From: Talinum fruticosum
Lineage: Eukaryota > Streptophyta > Magnoliopsida > Caryophyllales > Talinaceae
NCBI GenBank assembly: GCA_021018815.1
Contig: JAITYX010000016.1
Location: forward strand, 5,719,001-5,783,000
Direction: 5' to 3'
DNA: 64,000 nucleotides
The notes under the pieces are model-generated. The model had not been told where the DNA came from and ran no database searches. It was given only the letters and a program-made list of their open reading frames with translations. This document shows positions 39,244-51,980 of the stretch, piece after piece (within the stretch, counting starts at the first letter, position 1; every line of letters begins with the position of its first letter). Made by a program: the position numbers and the translations under genes.

Positions 39244-39964
39244 GGTTCATCCATTCCTGTTATAGAAACTTCTTCAACTTGTTTTCGGTGTTTTCTTCAG
39301 TGTTTAACGTAATCTGCTCGAAGTGAAGGTCACGATTAGCTTCTTTAGTGGCGTCGTTTTGAAGATTATTTTCCATTTTTGCTTCACTAACGTTTCAGTT
39401 TTTTTTGTCGTTTTCTGAAAATATATTTGAATTTCTTCATGTTTCGCCGTATTCTCGTTTTTCGCCGATTTTTCTCTCACTTTCTTCCTGCTTAGTCTGC
39501 GACTGCGATGATGAGTTTCCTCTTTTCGTTGCGAACGAGTTCATGTCCAACTGGTGCTTATTGTGGTTGTAGGCCTTCTATGAATTACGATGTGTTGTGT
39601 TCACGTTAGAGTGGTTTTGATTTCGTAGCTAAAATATTTCTTCATTTGCTTTGTGGCGTAATCCTAACTTTTACAGCCCTTTGGTCACAGAATTAGCAAC
39701 AAGGGAGTAACTTAATGCTGAAAATTTGCCCGCCCTTGTTGTAATTTTGGTATTATGTTGGTTGAACGTAATTTACTTTTGTTAACGGATTTAGGACTAC
39801 TTTAGTGGAAGATCTGAGGGGCCAAAGTGGGGGTGATATATTACGTCTCGTTCCACAAAGTTGTGATTGCTAGTTAGTGTGATCCATGGTTTGATATTTT
39901 ATTCGTTGCATGGACCGCATTATGCATGTTCAATGTATAGGTTGTCTTGTTTAAATTAGGGACT

Positions 39965-40434
39965 AAGACTCTATTTGATTCTAAGAAAATTAGGAGGAAA
40001 GAAAAAAATGTGGTAAATGAATTTCTTTCCTTTGTTTGAATTGAAGAAAAAGGAGAGAAAAAAGTTTGATGAAAAACTCATGGAAAATTTTATCAATTTG
40101 GTCAATGATATTTTCCTTCTAAAATTAAGAGGAAAATGGAAGAAAAAATTCACAAAGAGAGAGAAATGGAGAAAAGAGAGGATTATATTAAGAAAAGTTA
40201 TTAAGAATTTTCTCTCTCCTCTTAATTAATCAATGTTATTGAGTATTTTTCTCTTTTCTCCATCACAATGTAGTGATGGGTAAGAAGTTGGAAAATAATT
40301 ATACTCTTTTTCCCTCTATTTTTCTTGAACCAAACACAAGAAAAAAATTAATTTTCCCTTAACTTTTTTCCTCATTACTTTTTTTCCATTTAAATTTTCT
40401 TTCCAACCAATTTTCTTCAAATCAAATAGAGCCT
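39965..40434. mobile_element. MITE in the 5' UTR intron
   Basis: Ends CTCTATTTGATTCTAAGAAA and, inverted, GCTCTATTTGATTTGAAGAA. Both ends are flanked by CTAAGA, a possible target-site duplication. The interior is low-complexity A/G-rich then T/C-rich, as in a foldback MITE of about 470 bp. No coding. Confidence 0.65.
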
Positions 40435-40797
40435 AAGAGCATGACTATCAGGTTCTTTTTGGTTACTATAGATGTGAAGGGGAAGGGAGTTTAATGAAAG
40501 TGAAAGTAATGGGATGGGGGAGGAAGGAAAGGAAATGAAGGTGATTTATTTTTATCTTCTTTAGATGTAAAAGTGAGGAGAATAGAGGGGAAGGGGAGAC
40601 TATATTCAAAATCTTTCCTTGGCCCCCATTCATATTCAACTAGGGGGTGAATGAAGTGAGAGATAATAGGGTGAATCGGTGGGAATGGAATGCTCACCCG
40701 CTCCTTTTTATCTCTTGTATAGACATAATATAAGAGGAATGACATGAGAACAAATATGTGGTAATTGCTGTTCCTGTCCTTCAACGTTCTCTTGCGT

Positions 40798-41141
40798 TTT
40801 TGACGAACTCCCTAATGGAGGTGTTAGATTTGAGTTTGAGAGGGAATCAACATGTGTTTGTGGTGGATGCTCCATATCTTTGGCTTGGATCACAGTTTTG
40901 TTCTTTTCAATTTATACATTGGTAAGAACTATTCTCCGTAAAACCTTGAGCTTTATTATGTCAATTAATCAACCACAAATGGTGGTGGCACATGAGAACA
41001 TATTTTGTGTATGTAATAGATTGTAAAGAACAAAGCTCTAGTGGTCACCAAACAAACAATGATTTAACTCAAGGTATTCACCACCACAAACACGTGTGAT
41101 TCCTCAACAAATCAAATCTAACACCTCTATTAGGACAGTCC
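40798..41141. repeat. Long inverted repeat in the 5' UTR intron
   Basis: The left arm at about 40805-40872 and the right arm at about 41074-41141 are complementary with mismatches (shared GAGGTGTTAGATTTGA and TGTTTGTGGTGG). A ~200 nt spacer separates them. Transcribed as part of the intron, it would fold into a long hairpin. Confidence 0.65.
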
Positions 41142-42050
41142 TTGAAAAACTTGGAGAGTTTTATAGGAGGTGAACCACTTGTTATTTTCACAGATTTTGA
41201 ATGGGGATAACATAGAACTCACATATTCAAGGAGATATTTCCCAGGTTTATTTACCAAATCAAACCACTAATGTCAATCAATAAAATCACCAGCATTACA
41301 AAATCAATGTACTTCTCAGCCGTTACCATGTATCATAGGCAAGATTAAATCAAAAGCAAGATACAATTAGTCAATCACGTCAATCAACAAAACTGCTATC
41401 ATTCTAAAATCATTCGTCGATTAGCAGAACTATAAGTAGAATATCTTGCATATATGTAACATCTTCCTTTGTACACCTTAAAATAGTGAAAAACTAAGTT
41501 TTTTCTGGTTGTCTTAATGTTGTTTAGATGCACTTATAGAGGGACATATCCATTTGAAAATAGTAAAAAGAGTAGTTGCTGTGGTATGGGACAGGCGATT
41601 AGAAGTAGATAAGTAGCAAATTCCAGTCTCTTCATAATAACTGAGAAAGAACTAACTAAAAATATGATTTAAAAGCAAGGTGATATAAGGTACAAATTAA
41701 CGGTGTATGTCAAGCATACCATTGCAGCACGTCATTGGCTTATCTTTGTGCTAAACTGCTAATTTGGTACCTTTCCTACTCTTAGGTTAGGTGCCAAATG
41801 TTTTGCATTTGTAATTGTTGCTGATGTATTGTGTTGAGTGAACTTCTGTTGGGTTTAATAATGTTGGCAGCGCAAATGTTCAACTCTGTTACATAACATT
41901 TGCAAAAGTTCATCATCTTTTTATTTTAAACTTTTTAATAGGACTGTGAGCTGACATGCAATCTTTTAAATTGATCTAGAATACGAATATCACCGACAAT
42001 GAGGAAGGAAATAGCAGATGTCAAAGACTCGGAAGTTTTTGAAAGATAAT

Positions 42051-42293
42051 GATCAGTTCCAATCCAGCCTAGTATTCATTACCATACTACTTGTGTTCGA
42101 GCATGTTTAAGTTTGAATGGATGCCTCTAATTCCTGTAGTTATTGATGGTGAAGGAAATAGTAGTCTTCTAATCAAAGTTTTATTTTTTGATAAGTAATG
42201 TTCCAATCCCAGTCCAGTCAGGTATTCAAATAAAACTACTTTGTGTTCGAGCATGTTAAAGTTTGAATGAATGCCTCTAATTCTTGCAGTTTA
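42051..42293. repeat. Tandem duplication (~150 bp x 2)
   Basis: The blocks GTGTTCGAGCATGTT(T)AAG, GTTTGAATG(G/A)ATGCCTC and TAATTC(C/T)TG(T/C)AGTT recur about 150 bp apart, just upstream of the first coding exon of the DCD-kelch gene. Confidence 0.75.
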
Positions 42294-42566
42294 ATTACTA
42301 CTTGTGTTTCATAATCTGGAGGGTACTTAGTGTATTTCTCTTCTACCCCTCTTTGTTAGCAAAACAAGTGTCATGAAACTGAATGCACTTAGCAATGCTG
42401 TGTTAACATTTTACAATTTTTCCCATAAAGTTAGTAATAGGAGCACTGTTGTGTTTACTTTTGATAATTCATGCAATATTATAGTTATGGTTTCACTTTT
42501 ATCTTTTTAAAAAGCCTCATAGTCAACATATCCATTACATCTGCATTTGCTTCAATACTCGATAGG

Positions 42567-45500
42567 ATGGGTGCTGGTAGGAAGACGGAAACAGTAGTGT
42601 TGCAAAAGAAGCCTCCGCCTCAATGGAGTTCGAATACTAATCCATATTCTGCTCGGTATATAAGCAAGAAAGACCTTGCTGGTGTTATTTTTGGATGCAA
42701 GCATTCAACATACAAGGAATGCATTTCTAAGAAACTGTTTGGTGAGCTGACTATGTTGTGTACTAGAACTGAAGTTTTTGTTATAGTATACAAAATTGTG
42801 CAACCATCTCAATCGACTGACTCAAGTGAAATAATATACTGGACTCTTCATCAGGTTTACCAGCTCCACATTTCCAATATGTGAAAAATGTTACTCAAGG
42901 TATGACATTGTTTCTGTTCAACTACAGTGATAGAAAGCTTCATGGTATATTTGAGGCTATATCTGCTGGACAAATGAAGATTGATCCTCATGCGTGGACA
43001 TTAGATAATCAAGAGGAGACACCATTTCCTGCTCAGGTACTTAGTTATAGTATGTAATTGATAACTTTATGATAGATTATCCAAGTGAACTTTATGGAGA
43101 ATAAGCTTAACTTGATATGTGCCTTTCTTTAAGGTTCGTGTCAAAGTCAGAATGCAGTGCCTACCTTTGACTGAGGAGCAGTTCCAGCCCATATTAACTA
43201 AAAACTATCGTCCGAATGATCCTAATTTATTCTGGTTTGAGCTTGATGCTTCTCAGACCGAGCAATTGATCTGTCTATTGTCAGCTTTTCCAGTCAGGCC
43301 AACTGCATCAGCCCTTCATCTTGCAGCAAAGCCAGACACATCATTTCGGGTGTCATCTGGTCCAGTTGCTGATCAGGGACATTGCTGCTCAAGGATGACC
43401 AGATTGGAGTTGCATTCCTGCAACTCTACAGGAAATGATAAAGGGAAACAAAAATGGGAAGCTGATCTGGATCAAGATGCACCAGGGAAGCATGCAAATG
43501 TCACTAGTTCTTTCCAAGGGAAAACATGGTGTTCTTTGTTTAAGCCTCAACCCGATGCTATCTCAAAGGAAAAACGCACAGATTCCAAGAAACCAGCTTT
43601 AGATGTGCATATCCCTTGTCAAAATCCTTTTAGTTTGTTATGTGAGCCTTCATGTTCTGAACTCTTTCCAGACAGTGAAAAAGAAGCATTTGAAGTGCTG
43701 GCAAGTGAAGGGATCAGAAAAGAAGTTGTTGAACAAGTTTCGTGCCCAGTCCCAAACTCAGAGTATTCTGACTTTTTGATACAGTAGATGCAATTCCCTC
43801 CCTTACTGAAATTTTTGATCAAATTGCACGAGCTGCTGATATGTTGGATGATGGAGAAGATACAAAAAAGTTATTTCAGATGAACACTCGTCTGTTGTGT
43901 CAAACATGGACTGGGCTACTTCATTATCTGTGCTTCATTTGGATAGTCAAATTGAGATGGCCAAAGCTCCTTTGAACACAGCAAATGACGAGGAAGGCCA
44001 TATGACATCTAGACCTTGTAGTGAAGGATCCAGCTATTCTGCTATGTCCGTAATAGTTGATTTGGAGGAAGATGCTGCCCAAGATGCTTCTGAAGCTACT
44101 GCAGGGGGAATGAGTTTCACGGAAAAAATAATTTCAGAAATGGAGCCTTCAGATCTTCAGACAGTTGTAACAGAGGTTCGTTGTTTTCATACAGTATTTA
44201 TTGTCTTTTATTTTTTCTCTACCTTTTTTTTTCTGCTGATCCTTGAGCAAGTACTTGTGAAGTTGATTCAAACAATTGGGGAGATGAAGTCACTACAGTT
44301 GATTCAAAGTCAGAAGTTGCAAAAGTTGGAGGAGGAATTGGTAGGCACTTTCTATATATTTGTCCAATTTTTTTTAATTTTTTTTGAAATTTTCTATCAA
44401 TCTTTGTGTGCTCTCTCCTTTTTGAACATTGTTTGCCATGTTTTTGGCCTCTTGGGTAGTTTATTTTTTCCTACTTAGTAACTGATGATTGTGTACTTGC
44501 AATGGTAAACGCTTCTTTGAATATTATAGGTTTAGAAAGTGCTGTGCAGATATCTCTTTTCCTAGGATCATTGAGATATTTATTTGGAACAAATTTGAGA
44601 TATCTAATTTTGGATAGACCTTGTATATATTACTTACACTGAATACACTTTGAAAAAGGTCCACTGAATAAAGGCGTCATGCGATTGAGAAGTATGCACC
44701 TCCATTGTAGATTTGTAGCCATGAAATCATTATATCCATGAAAGTAATTCCAATTACATAGATGTAAATGTGAATTTTGTATTGGTGAGTCGTGCTGTCC
44801 TTGGCATTCCTCATAGAGGTGTCTTTTACTGTGTAAACTGCTGATGCAGATGGAATCAAACAGAAAAATTGAAGAACTGAGAGACAATTGTGGTACTTCT
44901 GCCCTGCCTTTGTCATCTCTATTACCCGGGCGTGCCAAGGAGACGCAATTTCAAGGATGTTTTCAGCAATCTGATAGGTGTATACTATTAGTGGGTGGAT
45001 ACAATGGCTTCTCTTGGCTGCCAGATTTGGATTCCTATTTTCCTTCTAAGGATGTGATGCGATCTCTTGAACCAATGAGTTCTGTTCGTTCGTATGTTTC
45101 TGCTGTGACGCTTAATAATGGACTCTATGTTTTAGGTGGTGGATGTGAAGCCTCCTGGTATAACACAGGTAGAGTTATTGGAAGTACTTCCTCCGTCTAT
45201 CACTGTAATCATGCGACTTAATATGTTTCATAGATATTGATGCTTGTATCTCTGGGTGATTGAAGTTGAACTATACAACCTGAAAAGCAATCGGTGGGTT
45301 AGTTGCCCTTCATTGAACAGCAGGAAAGGGAGTCTAGCAGGAGCCTGTTTAGGTGACAAGATCTTTGCTATTGGAGGAGGAAATGCGACTGGTTGTCTCT
45401 CTGAGGTGGAAATGCTAGATCCAAACAATGGGAAGTGGATGTTCACCTGTTCTATGATGCAAAAGGTAATCCAGGTCTTCACTTCATTCACCATGCAAAT

Positions 45501-47348
45501 CTATGCTCCACTTGGCTCGATTTTAATTGGTAAATAATGTGTTCACTGATTAGTTGGATTATTGCCAATAGGAATTGCATAAAACTAGCCATGTGTCACA
45601 TTTCAACTGTTTGGCTTTAAGTTTGGTACATCATTTCTTTGGAATGGAATAATTTTCCAGAAAATTATAACTAAAGCGCACGCATTATGCAATATGCATT
45701 CAGGAGTACACTAAGAACGAGAATAGGTGTGTATATTTTATCACAAACATGAGAATATGACCATAATGTAAGAGTTAAAGTGGTACATTTGACCCTAGGA
45801 AAAAACAAAAAGTTAAGTTGCAAAATGTATGAGAAATTCCATAATACAGAAAGTATCTTACTGGGTTTTAGACTGAAGCTCAAGTTTGTGGTTAGTTTCC
45901 TGTTAGTCTCATTTGCATTGTTCCTTCAAAAAATGCAATTGTTGAACTAACCACAAGTATGCAATTTTTAAATCGAATGCCTTAGAAGGTGGTGCTGATG
46001 CCTTTGTGGAACATTTTCCTGACTATATTTTGTTATCATTTTGTTACTTCTTTTTTCCTCAAAAGATTTTTTTTAATGAGCTTTTTCGTCGATAGATTGA
46101 ATAAGCATACTTATGCAACCAAACATAAAAAGGGTTCCTTAAAGTCGTATAGGCACATTGGAGTTATTGGAAGTCTAACTTTGTAGTTTGGCATCTCCTA
46201 TGATGCAGTTTTAAATACTCTCTCTGGTCTCGTCGTCTTTGTCTGTTTGCTCGGTTTGACAAAACATTCATATTAAGGATTCAGTCAGAGAAACTGTCAT
46301 TGCCAATTATGAGAGTTATTAATATTTGTAATTCCTAACATTAATCATTAGCATATGACCTCATTTGTTATATCTTGTTCTCATACCGTGCTTCGCACGA
46401 CGGTGTAGGTGCTTCAAAGTTTTTCTTTGTATAAGTTGTTCACAATGTAAGAAATTTACAAAAGGCACATCTAGAGATGAATTTTTGTATTCACCCATAT
46501 TTTATACATGGGTGCACATACACGTATTATCTGATTTAGTTAGACTTAGGCTCCTTTTTCCTTTTGCTTTTGTTAGGAGGGGGTAGAATACCTAGAAAGC
46601 TAGGACGAACTGACTATTTAAGTAAAACACTTGCTGCAAAAAAAGTCTATTTTAGTTTCTGTAAGTTTTATCAAACCTAATAGCATGAATTATTCTTCTT
46701 CAATCTTCACTTCCAACACAGATTGTGTTTGATGAATCTTTCCTTTATTATTATTTTAATTTGCTTTTTAGTTTTTTTTCTCTTATTACTTTTTACTGTT
46801 ACCTTGAGAAATAATTACACACATAAATAAGTATATGCATATGATGGTGGAAGATAGAAGTATAGAGCCACTCTTATATTGGCACTCGTTGCCAAATTGA
46901 CCTAGTACTCAAGTTTCATATATTATATTATTATATACTTGTATGCCAGAATTGATATTGCATGCATGTGCAAAATAAGTGAAGGTATCGATATCTCTAA
47001 TTAATAATGTTGAGAATGTAAAGGGGGATTCATTGGATCTAATTTCCATGTTGATTGAATCTTGAGAATGTACATTGCCACCTGGATTCATGAATTTTTG
47101 CTACTATTACCATTGTATGTAATTAAGTGCACTTTTCCTTTTAGAATTATTCTTTTTAATTATATTCGTGTTAATGGTTTTCCATTTTTGTGAAGGGAAT
47201 AAAAGGAAAATACAACTAGTTAATCAATACAAATAGAAATTATGCAAATATTTTGGAACATTCATAACTGGACTAACAAGCTCGTAAAAAGAAAAAGAAG
47301 GCGGTGGAGGGAGTAGCATTTTGGTATAGCATCCACCAACGTTTACAC

Positions 47349-47402
<54 letters not shown>

Positions 47403-50400
47403 GGTGGGTACAGAAAAAGAAATGTCAAGCATGTAAAATCCATGTTTTCATTTCCATCTGTAACCATTTCCACTGCAAACTTATGTCATAGTGCTCAATA
47501 AAGTGGATCTTCTCTGTACTTTCAGCGGTTTGCCCCTGCTGCGGCACAGATGGATGGTGCGCTTTATGTTGTTGGTGGCTATGATGGACAGGATTACTTG
47601 AAGTGAGTTATTTAACTTCAGCCAGCCCCCGCCCCTCCAACAAAAAAAAGAAACACCTTTGCTGCTGCTTTCATGTGATATTTATTGTGCTCATGATAGT
47701 TCTTGGTGTTTTGTGGTTGAATTTTTCTGTTGATGAGCTATAGTAAACCTCGTTATGTAAAGTTGCACCACCACTTTAGGAACTAGGGACGGCTATCTAG
47801 ATCAGGTTCACGGTTCACAATTCTCCTATATTTAGATCCTTCAAAAATTTTTGGACTTAGAGATCCACGCTTAATCCAGATCCTTTGTGTCTCAGAATGC
47901 AGAGTATAAGAAAGTCATGATCGGTCTTTATGTTTAAAACCTTAAGGGCAATGATTTATAGGTGCCTTTTATTTGAGAAGCTATTTCGAGGTCTCTTTCC
48001 AAAGCCTCAAAAGATAACATTGCCCTTTGCTGAAAAAGGTTATAGAAATATTTTATTAACAAAATTCTTAAATTAAAAATTACTTCCTCATCAACCCCAC
48101 CCTATCCTCTACTTAGACCTTAGCCACCGAATGACCCCATTCTAAAATTGCTACCCATCCCCATTCTAATTTCTAAATAGCGCCATGGGCCTGCTACCGA
48201 ATGATCCCAGTGGTATCCCCTTGGCCCTGGCAGGGCACCCTGCTATTTTCTGTGTTCCTCTGTCCCTTCCTCTCTCATCCTTGCAATCCCACATCACCTT
48301 TGCTTTGCAGCATGCCTCCTCCCTCCCTTTTACCCCAAACAAGCCCATATTTTCTGTGTTATGGCTATAATAGTTCATAGGGGAGGCCAGGGCCGACGAT
48401 AAGATCAGAGAGGAGGAAGCTGACAGCTAGCGATTGTGGTGCTGGCCTATCGAGGTCTATTTAGATTGAGAACAGGGTGAAGCAGGGGAGAAATTGGGGG
48501 AGAGCTGACGTGACTATGGGAACAGGGTGTTGCCATTGTTGGCAGCTGACCTATATTGATAGTCATTGGGTGGGTGGCTCCTTTCTATGCACAATAGCAG
48601 ACAATTGCCAATTTCTATGCACGTTTCATTTATCAACTTGTTATTGCTTCTTGAAATTCGGCATATTATCCACATTAAAAAAAAAGAGGAAATTAAGCAT
48701 ATTATATGTCATTAGGATGCTTGTAACGGTTTAATTATTTAGACTAACTAACATTTTCTCCGTAGGATAAATTGAAAATGCTATAAGAATCACTGCTGGA
48801 AATCGAACCTTAAAAAATGTGAGCTGTTTTGCACCTTTGGGGTTGTTTTTGTTCCTTATGGGTTTGACAAGGTATCTTTTGTTGATCTTGGTTAATATTG
48901 GAGTTCTTACATCAGGTGCTCTGGGGATACTGTTTACAGTGTCTATGACCACCTTGTCAACTAAAAAACACAGCTTAGCATGTGGAGTCATTATTATGAT
49001 TGGCTTAAGCTTTAGTATGGAAAGTAGAGGTCAGAAGTTCAGAGTTTGCAAAATGTTAAGCCAGGTGTAATACTTATTTGGCAATTGTTGGGAGGTGATC
49101 TGAAATAGTGAAGTGCTTATGTGGGTTTGCACATTTTTTTTTTGGTTTATAATTTATTTTGGTGACTCCTTAGCATTTGTTTCTCCATGATCTAACTTGG
49201 AATTTGCAGTGAGATGTATCATATCAACCAAAGACATCTTACCCCCTTTGCTTAAGCTACTGGAATGGCTGGTTATGTTAGTATACATTCTTGACAGCAC
49301 AGCACATTTATCTAGGGGCTTTACTGCAGGTCCATGGAAAGACTTGACCCTCGTGAATATTCATGGACTAGACTGAAGAATATGACGACTAGGAGAGGAT
49401 GTCACTCTTTGGCAATCCTGAACGAAAAATTGTAAGTGCTTATTTACTCATAGTTGTTGATAATTGATCCATAGTAATCCCATTTTCATAAAGTAGTTGA
49501 TAGTAATCTCATTGTCAGCATGTTCCAAATTTCTTTTAAATCTTTAACTTTATTTCAAAAATGTTTAGGGATATTCGGGAGGTTTGTTCTCTTTTTGCTT
49601 ATAGGGGTAAGACTGTATACATTTAGATCAAGCAAACCTTACTTCGGTTTGCTTGTTAGGTAGTGTGGTTTTAGTCTGGTCTTGTATTTTATCTGTTGGG
49701 TTCACTACAAATATTGACAGGAAATTACTCAATTAGAAATATGAAGCACCCGTGACTGCATATTCTATTTACAGCTGATGTTAATGGTCAGAATACATAT
49801 ATGTCATCTGCCTCCTGTCAATTTAAGCGCAGTTATTTCGTTTTGAATCATGACCGTCTACTTTTGAATCAGATCACCAGTCTACTTTCTCAAAAGATTG
49901 ATTTAGCAATTAAAAGACCGGCGAGAAAGCCATGTAGCACAGGATCATACTTCATTCAATACCAACTCCCGTGCGGTGGTAACAAGCACTAGAAACCCTT
50001 CTAATTTGCTTGTAAGCCTTCTTAAGTGCTTGACTTAGACTTGAGAGGCTAAGCAAGCTAGCAAAGTGGAAACCAAGAGAAAGTGGACACAAGAGAGTCT
50101 GAGAGAACGCCCTGTATTATTACGTGTCTTGTGAATAGATGTACAAAGGAGCTTCCTTGGGTATTTATAGGCTCCCAACCTGCTCAATGGACCATGGAGA
50201 TCAATTTGATCAAACAGTGTGCATTTAAATATTAGTTCTTTACTTCGTTCCATATAATTTAAATATTAGTTCTTTACTTCGTTCCATATAAATTGGGGAG
50301 CATTCTGGAGAAAAATCTAGATTAGTATGGCAGAATCTGGAATGTTTCGTGACACATGATTTATTGTGACTGCACCTTTTCTGTGAGGATCCATTTTAAT

Positions 50401-50974
50401 TAATAGCATCCCAAAAATTCTCATGTGTCCTCAGGTGCCATTCTCTCAAGGATTTCTATGCAGAAATTACTGCTGTAGCTTATGCAGGAACGGCCGGGAT
50501 TTTTGCAGGATCTATCAAATGCATAATACGACATGGATAACCTAGCTTTGTCATCAGTCACGTGTGTCATCTAATGTGAAATTCTTATTGTCAGGTACGC
50601 TGTTGGTGGATTTGACGGTTCTCAGATGGTTCCAACAGTTGAAATGTTTGAGCCTCGTGTTGGTTCATGGATGTTGTCAGAACCTATGAAATATGCCAGG
50701 GGATATATGGGTACTGTCACACTTGGGAACAATATCCTTGTGATAGGTGGGACTCGGGAAGACAACAAGGTTTTAGACACGGTAAGAATCTTCCCATCAC
50801 CTCCATTGCTGATAATTGAAGTTACTAAACCTTGGCTCATGTCATCATCCAGCCGTTACTTATTGGCCTTCCTTTTTATGGTAGGTGGAGTGCTACTCGG
50901 AAGCTGAGGGATGGAAGCTAACTGACCTGAAATCTGTGGGGAAGAGATGCTTTTTCTCAGCGGTTGCAGTATGA
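42567..50974 (+). CDS. DCD domain and kelch-repeat protein
   Basis: Plant DCD (development and cell death)-kelch protein; similar Arabidopsis proteins (for example At5g01660, from memory) are often labelled NS1A-binding-protein-like. DCD proteins are linked to stress and cell-death responses; the partner is unknown. Coding exons: 42567-42741, 42855-43036, 43134-44175, 44248-44340, 44850-45168, 45266-45465, 47526-47602, 49330-49431, 50595-50781, 50885-50974; ~822 aa. The DCD domain spans residues ~25-155 (GVIFGCKHSTYKECISKKLF, LFLFNYSDRKLHGIFEA, NDPNLFWFELDASQ). A short coiled coil is encoded by exon 44248-44340. Six kelch-like blades follow (LLVGGYNG, YVLGGGCE, FAIGGGNA, YVVGGYDG, YAVGGFDG, LVIGGTRE). 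Exon 43134-44175 lacks two single bases: T5 near 43770 (EYSDF-F-DTVDA) and A6 near 43864 (DTKK-VISDEHSS). With both restored, all phases match. It converges with BADC. Confidence 0.9.
46375..46420. repeat. Short CCGTGC/GCACG palindrome, possible Helitron remnant
   Basis: ACCGTGCTTCGCACGACGG lies in the long intron of the DCD-kelch gene and resembles motifs near some Helitron ends. There are no other boundaries. Confidence 0.2.
47349..47399. repeat. (GT)n(GA)n compound microsatellite
   Basis: About 8 GT units followed by about 18 GA units, in the intron before coding exon 47526-47602. Confidence 0.95.
50224..50291. repeat. 34 bp perfect tandem duplication
   Basis: TTTAAATATTAGTTC...CCATATAA occurs twice head to tail, in the intron before exon 50595-50781. 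Confidence 0.9.
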
Positions 50975-51980
50975 ACTTGGTTTCCTGCGAATGGAAGCTA
51001 ACCGGTTGGCAGTTTCCATTGGCCAACCCCCCACCCCCACCCCCAAAAAAACAAAAGGGAGCTTGGGGTTTGCCTTTTGCTCTCATATGTAAACGGCTTT
51101 GTTCATGGTGTAGTAAGAAAACGAAGCTAGCTGTAGTTAAAATGCTATGTCAGCTTTGTACAGCAGGTAGCTGTCCTTAAAAGTAGTTCCCGGCGGGTCT
51201 GAGTCCCCCTCACTAAATTGATCCTTTTGTTTATCATAACATCAACTGCTTTACTACTGAAGGAAAACAGAGAGAGGTGGAGAAAGGTTTTGAAGAGTGA
51301 AATAGAGTGTGGTTTAAAAATTAAAATAAAATATCATATATGACAATTTCAGTTTATAAACCCGGGAGCATGAAATAATTTGTACTAAGACAGCAATTAT
51401 AATTGCGATTTGCGATTCATATGCAGATGCACCATTTAATTTTCTTATAATATTATTTCAGGAGACTAAGACATGAAATTAGAAACGTATAATTATAAGA
51501 TGGAAAGGTTTCTAAAAATTACCAAAACTTATTTTGAATGTACGTAAAATGTATAAACTTTTAAAATGAATCATAAAATCACCCACTACTAGTTTGGGTT
51601 TGATAGTTTTCTAGTGCTGTAATGCTCCTGAAAGTGCAAAGTGCTTTTGAATGCATGTAAATTGCTCAGCGTACCCCAAAAGAATTTCAATTGGATGAAA
51701 TCCGTCATATTCAGGTGCAGGAAATGCAGGATTACACAAACTAGGAACTGAAGTTAACCAAAAATACCTTTTTTTCCCTTTAATTTGATTTACTAAAAAC
51801 ATGAAAATGAAAATCTTATCCTCCAATTCAAGACCTCTTCAAAATGTCATCAAACTGCACTCTGCGATCTACATGCACTTTACTCTGGACAAGAAGCAAC
51901 TGAAACTAGCAAATGGACAAACCTCAGAGTAAAATTCTTGAGTCTCTCCAACAAGAATCACTGGATCAAAGAGGCATTGC

